Assembly: GCF_041893525.1 (NCBI RefSeq)
Contig: NZ_CP169068.1
Source of the DNA: Phaeobacter bryozoorum
GTDB taxonomy: Bacteria; Pseudomonadota; Alphaproteobacteria; Rhodobacterales; Rhodobacteraceae
Length of the DNA: 64,000 nt
Reading direction: 5' to 3' (one strand)
Position numbers and translations under genes: made by a program. Under the pieces are notes generated by a model, which saw only the letters and a list, made by a program, of their open reading frames with translations, did no database searches and was not told the DNA's origin. The first letter of the stretch is position 1. Every line of letters starts with the position of its first letter. Shown here in pieces: positions 42,300 through 51,108 of the stretch.

Positions 42300-42767
42300 T
42301 CACTCTTCCGGCGCCTCCGGCGGGCGCAGCTCGTGAACGAAATCCTCAAAATCATCCGCCGCCTGGAAGTTCTTGTAAACACTGGCAAAGCGGACGTAGG
42401 CCACGGTATCTATACGGGCCAGCGCCTCCATCACGATTTCACCGATCTTCTTGGACGGGATATCGGTCTCACCCATGCTCTCCAAGCGCCGCACGATGCC
42501 CGAGATCATCTGATCTATGCGTTCCGGTTCAATCGGGCGTTTCTGCATGGAAATGCGAATCGAGCGCTCCAGCTTGTCGCGGTCGAAATCTTCACGTTTG
42601 CCATTGGTCTTGATCACCACGAGGTCACGCAGCTGCACCCGCTCATAGGTGGTGAAACGGCCACCACAGGCCGGGCAGAACCGGCGCCGCCGGATCGAAA
42701 CGTGATCCTCAGCAGGGCGCAAGTCCTTTACTTGGGTGTCGATATTTCCGCAAAACGGGCAGCGCAT
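42300..42767 (-). CDS. nrdR: Transcriptional repressor NrdR
   Basis: Repressor of ribonucleotide reductase genes. It has 155 residues. An N-terminal zinc ribbon with two Cys pairs (MRCPFCGN and FCPACGGRF, residues 3-34) precedes an ATP-cone domain (VIKTNGKREDFDRDKL, from about 47). nrdR next to ribD is a widely conserved arrangement. Its stop overlaps the alternative GTG of ribD. Confidence 0.97.
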   Translation of the reverse strand: MRCPFCGNIDTQVKDLRPAEDHVSIRRRRFCPACGGRFTTYERVQLRDLVVIKTNGKREDFDRDKLERSIRISMQKRPIEPERIDQMISGIVRRLESMGETDIPSKKIGEIVMEALARIDTVAYVRFASVYKNFQAADDFEDFVHELRPPEAPEE

Positions 42768-42888
42768 CAGCTGTCCCCCCCTGTTCCAGTCCGCCGGTCA
42801 ACCGGACGCCGCTGCGCCCTTATCCACAACTATATGGCAGCCTCTAGGGTTTGGGTAGAGGTGAATTAAGACCACAAGATGCCGGGGC

Positions 42889-43305
42889 TTAAACCAAATG
42901 CGCGATCACCCTGCGGCTGTGCGCTGCGTCGCGATGCTCGAACAGGTAGATGCCCTGCCAGGTCCCCAAGGCAGGCCGCCCGGCGGTCACCGGGATCGAC
43001 AGGCTGACAGGCAGGATCGCCGCCTTGATATGGGCAGGCATATCGTCTGGCCCCTCATAGGTGTGGCGCAGATAGGCCATCGACGGATCGGACGCGGGCG
43101 GCACCAGACGCGACAGATAAGCGAGGAGATCGCCCTGCACCTCCGGATCGGCGTTTTCCTGGATCAGCAGCGAACAGGAGGTGTGCCGCACAAAAAGCGT
43201 CAGCAGCCCGGCGTCGCAGGGCGCGCGCGATACCCAGTCCACGATCTGATCGGTGATTTCATACAGCCCCTGCCCGCGGGTGGAGACGGTGAACTCTGCC
43301 TGCAT
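42889..43305 (-). CDS. YjbQ/UPF0047 family protein
   Basis: A 138-residue trimeric beta-barrel family protein. The conserved FVRHTSCSLLIQENADPEV (about residue 40) and GTWQGIYLFEHRD (about 112) motifs carry the presumed metal or phosphate site. Family members have weak thiamine-phosphate synthase activity in vitro; the natural reaction is unsettled. Stand-alone. Confidence 0.9.
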   Translation of the reverse strand: MQAEFTVSTRGQGLYEITDQIVDWVSRAPCDAGLLTLFVRHTSCSLLIQENADPEVQGDLLAYLSRLVPPASDPSMAYLRHTYEGPDDMPAHIKAAILPVSLSIPVTAGRPALGTWQGIYLFEHRDAAHSRRVIAHLV

Positions 43306-43339
43306 GGATCACCTCGATGCCCAAACTTCTGCCCGGCTA

Positions 43340-43832
43340 TCAGTTACGGCTGCGAAAGGGGAAAATCCAGTCTTCGCATTTGCCATAGGCCGCATTGGCA
43401 CGAAACGCATAGCCGGGCGTCAGGATATCACCGGTCCAGTTGCCGGTGAATGGCGTCACCCCGGCGGCGGCCGGATCCAAGGTGAACCGCACGGCGGAGC
43501 GTGCACCGGTGGTGCTGCTGGCCCCGATGCCGTCGACGGCGTAGATCTTTGTCTGCCAGGGCAGTCCGAGCGATTTGCGCACATAATCTCCGGCGGCACA
43601 CCAGTAGTCGGATTTCAGCGCCCCGGCCCGTCCGATCACCTCAAACTGACTTCGCCCCCGCGGGCACGACCTCCAGCCGGTTAATCGCACGAAAGGCGGA
43701 TGCCGGCACCGCCAGCGCCAGAAGGCCAAGCCCAACACCCAAAACGGCGAGTGCCGTCCGGCGTGGTCCAGCCCGACGGCCCCTGGAGATCTGACGCGCT
43801 CTGCGGAATTTGAAACTGGGAAAGTCGGTCAT
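43340..43832 (-). pseudogene. Exported protein related to its upstream neighbour, frameshifted in a C5 run
   Basis: From ATG 43832 a basic N-terminal stretch and a hydrophobic segment ending VPASAF (a signal or anchor) lead to INRLEVVPAGA, then the frame fails at TGA about 43641. The following body (SQFEVIGRAGALKSDYWCAAGDYVRKSLG...KCEDWIFPF) continues in another frame to 43340. Removing one base from the run 43655-43659 joins them. The body is homologous to the lipoprotein at 43867 (SFEVVPPQGAVRSAFWCGAADYARRALG). Function unknown. Confidence 0.75.
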
Positions 43833-43866
43833 GATGAACCTCGCCGATTGCGAATGAGGGCGCTGG

Positions 43867-44277
43867 TCAGAAGCGAACAAAGGCGGTGGTGCACTGGTGA
43901 TCGGCCTCCTGAACGCTGAGCCGGTCACCAACGCGATAGGCATTTGTCCGTTTCAGCCAACTGTCGGGACGATCACTTGCAACCGGGCTCAGGCTGAAAT
44001 GCACGGTGGATTTACGGTTCACGGCGACGCCCTCGCCGATAGCGCGCGCGACATAGATGCTCTGCCCCCAGTCGGCACCAAGCGCGCGGCGCGCGTAGTC
44101 CGCCGCGCCACACCAGAATGCCGAGCGCACTGCGCCCTGCGGCGGGACCACTTCGAAACTGCCGTCAGGAAGAGCAAAGACACGCGCCTGATCGACGGTC
44201 ACATGACCTGTCGGGGTTGCTTCGGCGCAGGCTGACAGCGCAAGCGCCGCCGCAATAGTCACAGAAAATAGTCGCAT
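43867..44277 (-). CDS. Small lipoprotein, paralog of the next gene
   Basis: A 136-residue lipoprotein: short signal with LSAC lipobox (Cys about residue 16), then a domain with FWCGAADYARRALGADWGQSIYV and a C-terminal Cys (DHQCTTAF) probably disulfide-bonded to the first. It shares this domain with the broken gene at 43340-43832, in tandem. I recognise no named family. Upstream frame extension beyond 44277 lacks a signal and is rejected. Confidence 0.78.
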   Translation of the reverse strand: MRLFSVTIAAALALSACAEATPTGHVTVDQARVFALPDGSFEVVPPQGAVRSAFWCGAADYARRALGADWGQSIYVARAIGEGVAVNRKSTVHFSLSPVASDRPDSWLKRTNAYRVGDRLSVQEADHQCTTAFVRF

Positions 44278-44522
44278 GATGCCTATCCTTGATGAGTAAT
44301 TCAGCCCGCCGCTCTGAGGATGCGCGCGCAAGCTGACCTGCGATCTGCGCGAAGCCCCAGGTTAGAGATAGATGGCCACCGGCAGGATTCCAGATACCGC
44401 CGACCACGGCCAGTCACAACTGTTCACATTCAACGCTGCCGAAACGGGCCCATCACCTGCGCAACCAATCGGGCACTCGCCGCGTTGAGCGGTCAAACAA
44501 CCACAAGACAGAGGATCATCCC

Positions 44523-45197
44523 ATGGCTCAGAAAACCCTGTTCATCACCGGCGCATCCAGCGGCATCGGCGCAGCAACCGCGCGTGCGGCCCATAAGGCA
44601 GGCTGGAACGTCGGCCTGTTCGCCCGATCCGAAGACAAGCTCAACAGCCTCGCCGAGGAACTGGGCGACGGCGCCCTGGCCTTGCCGGGAGATGCCACCA
44701 AATTCGAGGATCAGGTCGCCGCCCTACAGCATCTGCGCGACAGTTTCGGCCAGATCGACGCAGCCTTTGCCAATGCCGGGACCGGTCTCAACACTCCCGG
44801 GACGGAAAACGGCGCCCCCTCGGAATGGCATGACATGATTCATATCAACATCATGGCCCTGCTCTACACGGCAAAAGCCGCTATCCCGCATCTGAAACCG
44901 CAGAAAGGACACATCGTACTGACCGGTTCGGCGGCAGGGCGGGTGCATATCCCCGGCTCCATCTATGGCGCCTCAAAATGGTTCGTCCATGGCTATGGCG
45001 GCAATCTGGCCGAAGAGATGAAGGACTGGGGCGGGCGCTGTACCGTGGTTGCGCCGGGGATGGTGGACACCGCGTTCTTCGACGAAGCCAAGCCCGACAA
45101 GCTCCAGCCCGAAGACGTGGCCGATGCCGTTGTCTTTGCGCTGGAGGCCGACCCGCGCAATGCCGTGCGGGAGGTCTTCCTGATGCCGACCGGCTGA
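44523..45197 (+). CDS. Short-chain dehydrogenase/reductase
   Basis: A 224-residue classical SDR. The cofactor loop TGASSGIGAATARAA is at residues 8-22; the catalytic Ser is in LTGSAAGRVH and the YxxxK in SIYGASKW (about residue 150). The Arg-Ser after the second strand (FARSEDKL) favours NADP. The substrate is unknown. It is alone on the plus strand; CAAGACAGAGGATC upstream contains a modest RBS. Confidence 0.9.
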   Translation: MAQKTLFITGASSGIGAATARAAHKAGWNVGLFARSEDKLNSLAEELGDGALALPGDATKFEDQVAALQHLRDSFGQIDAAFANAGTGLNTPGTENGAPSEWHDMIHINIMALLYTAKAAIPHLKPQKGHIVLTGSAAGRVHIPGSIYGASKWFVHGYGGNLAEEMKDWGGRCTVVAPGMVDTAFFDEAKPDKLQPEDVADAVVFALEADPRNAVREVFLMPTG

Positions 45198-45235
45198 GGC
45201 CGCACGCGCCGCAGCACTGCGGGGGAGTAACGCCC

Positions 45236-45271
45236 ATAAAAACATCCGGAAGGGTTACCCCTTCTGGATGT
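45236..45271 (-). terminator. Intrinsic terminator between converging genes
   Basis: Stem ACATCCGGAAGGG/CCCTTCTGGATGT (45242-45254 with 45259-45271, one G-U type mismatch), loop TTAC. Minus-strand side is followed by TTTTTATGGG, so it serves the gene at 45313-45612. Confidence 0.85.
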
Positions 45272-45312
45272 GTCACCTCAGGCGCGGTGACGCGGCGGTG
45301 CCTATGGCCCGC

Positions 45313-45612
45313 TCAATGACGTCGGTCGGTGGGAAACGGAATGATTTCAGCTGTTTGCCCTTCGGTTAGGGCGGTCGCCAGCACCTCCAGAACATCTGGA
45401 TCTGCGGCATCTCCTGCGCCCTCACCAAAGCACTGGCAGGCGCGGTCCATCAACATCGCCCGGGCAGCAGGGGCTTCCATCTGTTCAAGCAGGGCGCGAT
45501 CTTTGCGCATGATTTCGACAAGAAAGGCATTCGCCTTGGTCAGCGCGCTGAGCGAGCGGAGCTTGTTGTCCAGCACATTAAGTGCCTCGTTCAAATTCGA
45601 ATGATGCGCCAT
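45313..45612 (-). CDS. Hypothetical small helical protein
   Basis: A 99-residue soluble protein, predicted mostly helical, ending in IIPFPTDRRH, a tail type seen in small Rhodobacteraceae proteins. ATG 45612 has GGAGGGG correctly spaced; ten additional in-frame codons upstream lack an RBS. No known domain. It is downstream of no other gene on its strand within 4 kb of similar function, so it is likely monocistronic. Confidence 0.7.
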   Translation of the reverse strand: MAHHSNLNEALNVLDNKLRSLSALTKANAFLVEIMRKDRALLEQMEAPAARAMLMDRACQCFGEGAGDAADPDVLEVLATALTEGQTAEIIPFPTDRRH

Positions 45613-45787
45613 TGGACCCCTCCGATCTCGCAAAGTTAACATATTGGTAACTTAGGTATTCGCGGCCCAAAAACAATTGCTGACTGTTAGGAATGGTTAA
45701 CAATGCCACCCAGACAGGCGGGCCGGGCCGCGACGGGCTGGACCCGCAAAATCCATGCCGAACCGCCCCCTGCTGCAAGGCACACAG

Positions 45788-45813
45788 CAAAAAGGCGCCC
45801 CACCGGGGCGCCT
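45788..45813 (-). terminator. Intrinsic terminator of rpoD
   Basis: Nine-bp perfect stem AGGCGCCCC/GGGGCGCCT (45793-45801 with 45805-45813). Minus strand continues TTTTTGCTG. It is 27 nt past the rpoD stop. Confidence 0.92.
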
Positions 45814-45839
45814 GTTCTGTTCGGATATCAACTGCCGCA

Positions 45840-47828
45840 TTACTGGTCGAGGAAGCTGCGCAGTTTGCGAGACCGGCTCGGGTGCTTGAGCTTGCGCAGC
45901 GCCTTCGCCTCGATCTGGCGGATCCGCTCGCGGGTCACGCTGAACTGCTGGCCCACCTCTTCCAGCGTGTGGTCGGTGTTCATGCCGATGCCAAAACGCA
46001 TCCGCAGAACCCGCTCCTCACGCGGGGTGAGCGAAGCCAGCACGCGGGTGGTGGTTTCCTTGAGGTTTTCCTGAATGGCGCTGTCGAGCGGCAGCACGGC
46101 ATTCTTGTCCTCGATGAAATCGCCCAGCTGGCTGTCTTCCTCGTCCCCGATCGGGGTTTCGAGAGAGATCGGCTCCTTGGCGATTTTCATCACCTTGCGG
46201 ACCTTTTCCAGCGGCATCTGGAGCTTTTCGGCCAGTTCTTCCGGCGTCGGCTCGCGGCCGATTTCATGCAGCATCTGGCGGCCGGTGCGGACCAGCTTGT
46301 TGATCGTCTCGATCATATGGACCGGAATACGAATGGTCCGGGCCTGATCCGCGATGGAGCGGGTGATCGCCTGACGGATCCACCAGGTCGCATAGGTCGA
46401 GAACTTGTAACCCCGGCGGTATTCGAATTTATCCACCGCCTTCATCAGGCCGATGTTGCCTTCCTGAATGAGGTCAAGGAACTGCAGGCCGCGGTTGGTG
46501 TATTTCTTGGCGATCGAGATCACCAGACGCAGGTTGGCCTCAACCATTTCCTTCTTCGCCTGACGGGCTTCTTTCTCGCCCTTCTGGACCTGCTGCACGA
46601 TGCGGCGGAATTCAGAGATGTCGAGACCGACATACTGACCGACCTGCGCCATATCGGCGCGCAGCTCTTCGACCTTGTCGGTGGAACGTTCGACAAACAT
46701 CTGCCAGCCCCGTCCCGGCTTCTCCGCCATATCGGCCAGCCAGTTCGGATCCAGCTCGCGGCCACGGTAGGCATCCACGAACTCGCGACGGTTGATACGG
46801 GCCTGATCCGCCAGTTTCACCATCGAGCTGTCGATCTGCATGACACGGCGGTTGATGCCATAAAGCTGGTCGATCAGCGCTTCGATCCGGTTGTTGTGCA
46901 GGTGCAACTCGTTGACCAGCAGAACAATTTCAGACCGCAGAGACTGATAGATCTGCTCATCCTGCGCGCTGAAAGAGCCATCTTCGTTCAGGGTGGCCGA
47001 AATCCGGCTGTCCTGCATTTCGCTCAGCTGTGCATAGTCGGAGGAGATCTGTTCCAGCGTGGTCAGCACCTTGTCCTTCAGCGCCGCTTCCATCGCGGCA
47101 AGGGACATGTTGGCCTGATCGTCCTCGTCCTCGTCGTCGTCCGATGCAATCGGGTTGCCGTCAGCGTCGAGCTCTGGACCGGTGTCTTTCGCCACAGGTT
47201 TGCTCGCGGCAACGACAGAGGTATCCACCACCGGCTCGCCAACTTCACCGTCTTCGTCCAGCTGGTTGCCGAACGTCGCCTCGAGGTCGATCACATCGCG
47301 CAGCAGAATGTCTTCGGACAGAAGTTCGTCATGCCAGATGGTGATCGCCTGAAAGGTCAGCGGGCTCTCGCAGAGACCGGCGATCATCGTGTTGCGGCCA
47401 GCTTCGATCCGCTTGGCGATGGCGATCTCGCCTTCGCGGCTCAGCAGTTCGACCGATCCCATTTCGCGCAGATACATGCGGACGGGATCGTCCGTGCGGT
47501 CCAGCTTCTCAGCTGCCGCGCCAGCCACCGCCACTTCGCGGTTGCTGTCGGTGGTCACCAGATCGGTCGAGCCCTTCTGCTCTTCCTCTTCGGCTTCCTC
47601 ATCTTCGATGATGTTGATGCCCATTTCGGAGAGCATCGACATCACGTCCTCGATCTGCTCCGAGCTTACCTGATCCGGCGGCAGGACCTGATTGAGCTGA
47701 TCATAGGTGATGTAACCCTTCTCGCGCGCTTCGGCGATCATCTTCTTGACCTGAGCCTGGCTCATGTCGAGAGAGATTTCGGGCTCCTGATCGTCAGGTT
47801 TGCGGTCGTCGGTATCTTTGGCGGCCAT
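45840..47828 (-). CDS. rpoD: RNA polymerase primary sigma factor RpoD (sigma-70)
   Basis: A 662-residue group 1 sigma factor. Region 1.1 (about 10-80, then an acidic EDEEAEEEEQK linker), region 1.2 (DPVRMYLREMG), a non-conserved acidic insert with DDEDEDD (about 225-235), regions 2.1-2.4 (NLRLVISIAKKYTNRG to ATWWIRQAITRSIADQARTIRIP) and region 4.2 (SVTRERIRQIEAKALRKLKH) are all intact. It follows dnaG on the same strand, the conserved macromolecular-synthesis order. Confidence 0.98.
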   Translation of the reverse strand: MAAKDTDDRKPDDQEPEISLDMSQAQVKKMIAEAREKGYITYDQLNQVLPPDQVSSEQIEDVMSMLSEMGINIIEDEEAEEEEQKGSTDLVTTDSNREVAVAGAAAEKLDRTDDPVRMYLREMGSVELLSREGEIAIAKRIEAGRNTMIAGLCESPLTFQAITIWHDELLSEDILLRDVIDLEATFGNQLDEDGEVGEPVVDTSVVAASKPVAKDTGPELDADGNPIASDDDEDEDDQANMSLAAMEAALKDKVLTTLEQISSDYAQLSEMQDSRISATLNEDGSFSAQDEQIYQSLRSEIVLLVNELHLHNNRIEALIDQLYGINRRVMQIDSSMVKLADQARINRREFVDAYRGRELDPNWLADMAEKPGRGWQMFVERSTDKVEELRADMAQVGQYVGLDISEFRRIVQQVQKGEKEARQAKKEMVEANLRLVISIAKKYTNRGLQFLDLIQEGNIGLMKAVDKFEYRRGYKFSTYATWWIRQAITRSIADQARTIRIPVHMIETINKLVRTGRQMLHEIGREPTPEELAEKLQMPLEKVRKVMKIAKEPISLETPIGDEEDSQLGDFIEDKNAVLPLDSAIQENLKETTTRVLASLTPREERVLRMRFGIGMNTDHTLEEVGQQFSVTRERIRQIEAKALRKLKHPSRSRKLRSFLDQ

Positions 47829-47959
47829 TCAATGCTCCTCGTCGGGGCTGGGGCGATTCGGTTTCGCGAATCATTATCGCGATCCGCTGATTCGTCACCC
47901 GGTTTACCCGTTTTTCTTTCGCTCTTCCTTAGCAAAACGACCTGACTGCGGCGCAGCGG

Positions 47960-50185
47960 TCACTTCTTGGAGTAGCCAATTCGTTCCAAAAGGGCTCCGA
48001 AAGCGTCGAGTTCCTCACGGTTCAGACGCGCTCCGTTCTCCCCCACATCATATTGCGCTCGGTCTTCGTTCTCACTGCGCACGGCTTTGTTGCGCGCTTC
48101 GGCAGCCTGTCCCAGCCGCCATGTCACAGCCTCATCAGCCAGCCCGTCCAGATCCTTTTCCGCCTCGGCCAGCTCTGCATCCAGGCCCCGGCTTGCCTCC
48201 AGCTTGGCAAATTCCTCCGCCAGGGTCAGGCTGGCGATTTCCACATCGCCGGGACGACGCAGACAGGGGCTGATTGCCACATGGCGAAGCGCAAAGAGGT
48301 TTTCAAGGGCATGGCTGCCGGCAGCCTGTGCAATTTCCTCTTTCAGCCGTTCAGGCGCATCGACACCATGACGCAGCACCAGATCGCGCAGCAGCGCGTG
48401 ATCCGAGCCGACACAGGCCATACGTTCCAGATTGACCTCATATTTTGCAATCACCGCCGGTGTGGTGATCACCGTCGCCAGAATCACTGCCTCACGGACG
48501 CGCACCAGCGCTTCCTCGCTGCCGCCAGCAAGCAGCGAATTACGAGTCGTCTCCAGCGGCTGTGGTGGGGCGTTCTTGCCGCGCCAGGGCATCCGGGCAC
48601 CATCGCGGAAACCACCAGCCTTGCGGAATTTTCCAGCGCTGTAATTGCCCTGATTGCCCGCCTGAGCCGGGGTGACGGGCGGCGGCGGCGGCTCATAACC
48701 GGGATCAAATCCACTGTCGTAGCCCGGATCGTAGCCGCTATCATAATCGCCATAATCGCCGCCAAAGTCGGGATCGCCCGCAGCTCCAAAGCCCGGATCA
48801 AAGCTTGGCCCCGGATCAAAACCGGTATCAAACCCCGGATCCGGCAGCGCGTCGAACCCGGCGTCCAGCCCCGGTGCCGCTGTCGCTTCGCGCGGGCGCC
48901 CGCCGCGAAACAGCTGCCAGCGCAGATCCTGCAGATCCTCGCCATAGTGGCGGCGGATCGAGGGATCGCGGATCAGCCGGATCTTGTCGCGCAGCGCCTT
49001 GTCCAGCGCGGCCTTGCGCTCGGGACTGTCGAAAACCTTGCCCTCCGTTTCGCGCTGCCACAGCAGCCGCACCATCGGCATCGCCTGATCAAGCACCCTC
49101 TGCACCGCCTCCGGCCCTTCGGCTCGGATCAGGTCATCGGGGTCCTTGCCCTCAGGCATCAGCGCAAACCGCAGGGATTTCCCCGCCTCAAGCAAGGGCA
49201 ATGCCAGATCAATCAGCCGCATCGCCGCGCGCAGACCAGCAGTATCGCCGTCCAGCGCGATGATCGGCTCATCCGCAATGCGCCACAGCATCTGGAGCTG
49301 GTTTTCGGTGATCGCAGTGCCCAGAGGCGCCACCGCCGCCTCAAATCCGCCCTCTGCAAGGGCGATCACATCCATGTAGCCTTCGGCGACCAGCAGCTGG
49401 CCGGATTTCCCCGACGCGGTGCGCGCAGGCCCGTGATTGTAAAGGCTGCGCCCCTTGTCAAACAGCGCGGTCTCCGGCGAGTTCAGATATTTTGCATTGT
49501 CGCGCGGATCCATGGCTCGGCCGCCAAAGGCGATCGCCCGCCCGCGCGCATCGCGGATTGGATACATGATCCGGTTGCGAAAGGTGTCATAGGGCTTGCC
49601 ACCTTTGTTCGAGGGTTTGGCCAGCCCCGCACCCATGATCAGCTCTTCCGGCACACCCTTGCCGCGCAGCGCGTCCCATAGGTTCTGCCAGCCGTCAGGG
49701 GCAAAACCGATCTCCCAGCGTTCCAGGGCCTGACCCGTCAGCCCGCGCCGCGCAAGATAGCTGCGCGCAGCCTCACCCGACCGCGTGTTGAGCTGAAGGC
49801 GGAAAAACCGCACCGCCTGTTCCATCACCTCGGCCAACTGGGCCCGGTGGTCCTGCTTCTGCTGGGCCTTGGGGTCGCGGGCGGGCATTTCCAGCCCCGC
49901 CTCCTGCGCCAGGATCTGCACCGCCTCCATGAAGCCGACGTTCTCGGTCTCCTGCACGAATTTCAGCGCATCCCCTTTGGCATGACAGCCAAAGCAGTAA
50001 TAGAACCCCTTGCGGTCATCGACATGGAAACTGGCGGATTTTTCATGGTGGAAGGGGCATGGCGCCCACATGTCGCCCTTGCCCTGATTCGATTTTCGCT
50101 GATCCCACATGACCTTGCGCCCGACAACCTGAGAGAGGCTGACGCGAGTGCGCAATTCATCAAGGAAACCGGGGGGAAGCGACAT
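47960..50185 (-). CDS. dnaG: DNA primase
   Basis: Makes RNA primers at the fork. It has 741 residues, longer than most. An N-terminal CHC2 zinc finger (CPFHHEKSASFHV...CFGCHAKGD, about 42-70), the RNA polymerase core with TOPRIM motifs (LLVAEGYMDVIAL and IIALDGDTAG, about 280-330), then a Gly/Asp/Pro/Phe-rich low-complexity linker (about 435-505, repeats of DPGFD/DPGYD) before the C-terminal helicase-binding domain. The start at 50185 is one base after the stop of the upstream small gene. Confidence 0.96.
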   Translation of the reverse strand: MSLPPGFLDELRTRVSLSQVVGRKVMWDQRKSNQGKGDMWAPCPFHHEKSASFHVDDRKGFYYCFGCHAKGDALKFVQETENVGFMEAVQILAQEAGLEMPARDPKAQQKQDHRAQLAEVMEQAVRFFRLQLNTRSGEAARSYLARRGLTGQALERWEIGFAPDGWQNLWDALRGKGVPEELIMGAGLAKPSNKGGKPYDTFRNRIMYPIRDARGRAIAFGGRAMDPRDNAKYLNSPETALFDKGRSLYNHGPARTASGKSGQLLVAEGYMDVIALAEGGFEAAVAPLGTAITENQLQMLWRIADEPIIALDGDTAGLRAAMRLIDLALPLLEAGKSLRFALMPEGKDPDDLIRAEGPEAVQRVLDQAMPMVRLLWQRETEGKVFDSPERKAALDKALRDKIRLIRDPSIRRHYGEDLQDLRWQLFRGGRPREATAAPGLDAGFDALPDPGFDTGFDPGPSFDPGFGAAGDPDFGGDYGDYDSGYDPGYDSGFDPGYEPPPPPVTPAQAGNQGNYSAGKFRKAGGFRDGARMPWRGKNAPPQPLETTRNSLLAGGSEEALVRVREAVILATVITTPAVIAKYEVNLERMACVGSDHALLRDLVLRHGVDAPERLKEEIAQAAGSHALENLFALRHVAISPCLRRPGDVEIASLTLAEEFAKLEASRGLDAELAEAEKDLDGLADEAVTWRLGQAAEARNKAVRSENEDRAQYDVGENGARLNREELDAFGALLERIGYSKK
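48670..48885 (-). repeat. Degenerate tandem repeat coding the DnaG linker
   Basis: Successive 12-15-nt units on the minus strand encode DPGF, DTGF, DSGY and DPGY variants. They sit between the TOPRIM half and the C-terminal domain of DnaG. Length variation between strains would be expected. Confidence 0.7.
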
Positions 50186-50186
50186 C

Positions 50187-50525
50187 TCAGTTGCTCTGCA
50201 ACTGCTTCTGCATCTTCTGGATCTGATCCCAATTCGCCAGACATTGCTGCTCCAGCAGCGCGCCGAAATCATTGTCGCGCAGATCGCGCTTGCGCAGACT
50301 GTAGATATGCGCGGTCAGCTGCGGAATGGCTTTGCTGTACTGCTCGGGCCAGGCGGGATCACTGTTCAGAATCGTCTGGGCAACATCAGCCTGTTTCACA
50401 CGGTCCAGCCGCGCCTGCTGCACGGCCGCCATGACCTGCCCTTGATACTTGCAGCTTTCTTCTTTTTTTTCAGCAGCATAGGCTGGTGCGGCCAGCAAAG
50501 CTGCGACAAGGGCAAGACGGATCAT
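50187..50525 (-). CDS. Hypothetical exported protein upstream of dnaG
   Basis: A 112-residue protein with a signal peptide (MIRLALVAALLAAPAYAA, cleavage about residue 18) and a helical mature part with two Cys (ESCKYQGQV and EQQCLANWD) that may form a disulfide. No named domain recognised. It ends one base before the dnaG start, so it is likely the first gene of the dnaG-rpoD transcript. Confidence 0.75.
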   Translation of the reverse strand: MIRLALVAALLAAPAYAAEKKEESCKYQGQVMAAVQQARLDRVKQADVAQTILNSDPAWPEQYSKAIPQLTAHIYSLRKRDLRDNDFGALLEQQCLANWDQIQKMQKQLQSN

Positions 50526-50562
50526 ACACTTGGCTCCCGGAATCAGTTGGTGATCCCCGAGA

Positions 50563-51108
50563 TTACCCCCGTGCCGCAACAGCTTCCATCGCTGTTTTCA
50601 GATCATCCACAAGTGTCTCCGCCATGGAGCGGAACACCATGATCTGCAAGCTCTTTGGCCCGAGCCGGGTGACCGAGGCCGCCATGTGCTTCAGCTCGCA
50701 TCGGACGGTATGGCCGCGTTTGAACACGGCGGGCCGCAAATCCACCGGGCAGAGCCGTGCCAGCACCGCGTCGCCCTGCGCACCTTCCAGTAGCACCACG
50801 GCCCAGCCATCGCTCTGATCGGTCAGCGCGGCATGATCTGCCAGCGCAGGATCCGGCCGCACGCCGGACAGCAGCGCCAGCTCACGGCCAAACCAGATAA
50901 TCCGCGCCCCGGCCTTGCTGTTGCTTCGGTTCGGCATCGGCCAGCGCAGCCCATGCGCGGCCGACAGCACTTCGGAGAGCGCGGCTTCTTGACCGGCATA
51001 GGGCGCGAGGGTGGTCATCTCCTCCAGCGTCGCCTCCCTCAGCGACAGATCCCCCACCTGCACAGGCAGCAGCCCCGCACAGGGCGATTTTGCAATCAGC
51101 TTAACCAC
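50563..51108 (-). CDS. soxG: Sarcosine oxidase, gamma subunit
   Basis: Small subunit of heterotetrameric sarcosine oxidase, with a folate-binding-like (GcvT-related) fold. It has 181 residues. LTDQSDGWAVVLLEGAQGDAVLARLCPVDLRP and FRSMAETLVDDLKTAM are typical. A GTG at 51108 is chosen since GGGGGAG precedes it by about seven bases; it overlaps the soxA stop by eight bases. Last gene of soxBDAG. Confidence 0.9.
   Translation of the reverse strand: MVKLIAKSPCAGLLPVQVGDLSLREATLEEMTTLAPYAGQEAALSEVLSAAHGLRWPMPNRSNSKAGARIIWFGRELALLSGVRPDPALADHAALTDQSDGWAVVLLEGAQGDAVLARLCPVDLRPAVFKRGHTVRCELKHMAASVTRLGPKSLQIMVFRSMAETLVDDLKTAMEAVAARG

Noticed and set aside
45693..47945. 750-codon plus-strand frame antisense to rpoD
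   Set aside because: Produced by the codon bias of rpoD on the other strand; rpoD is certain.
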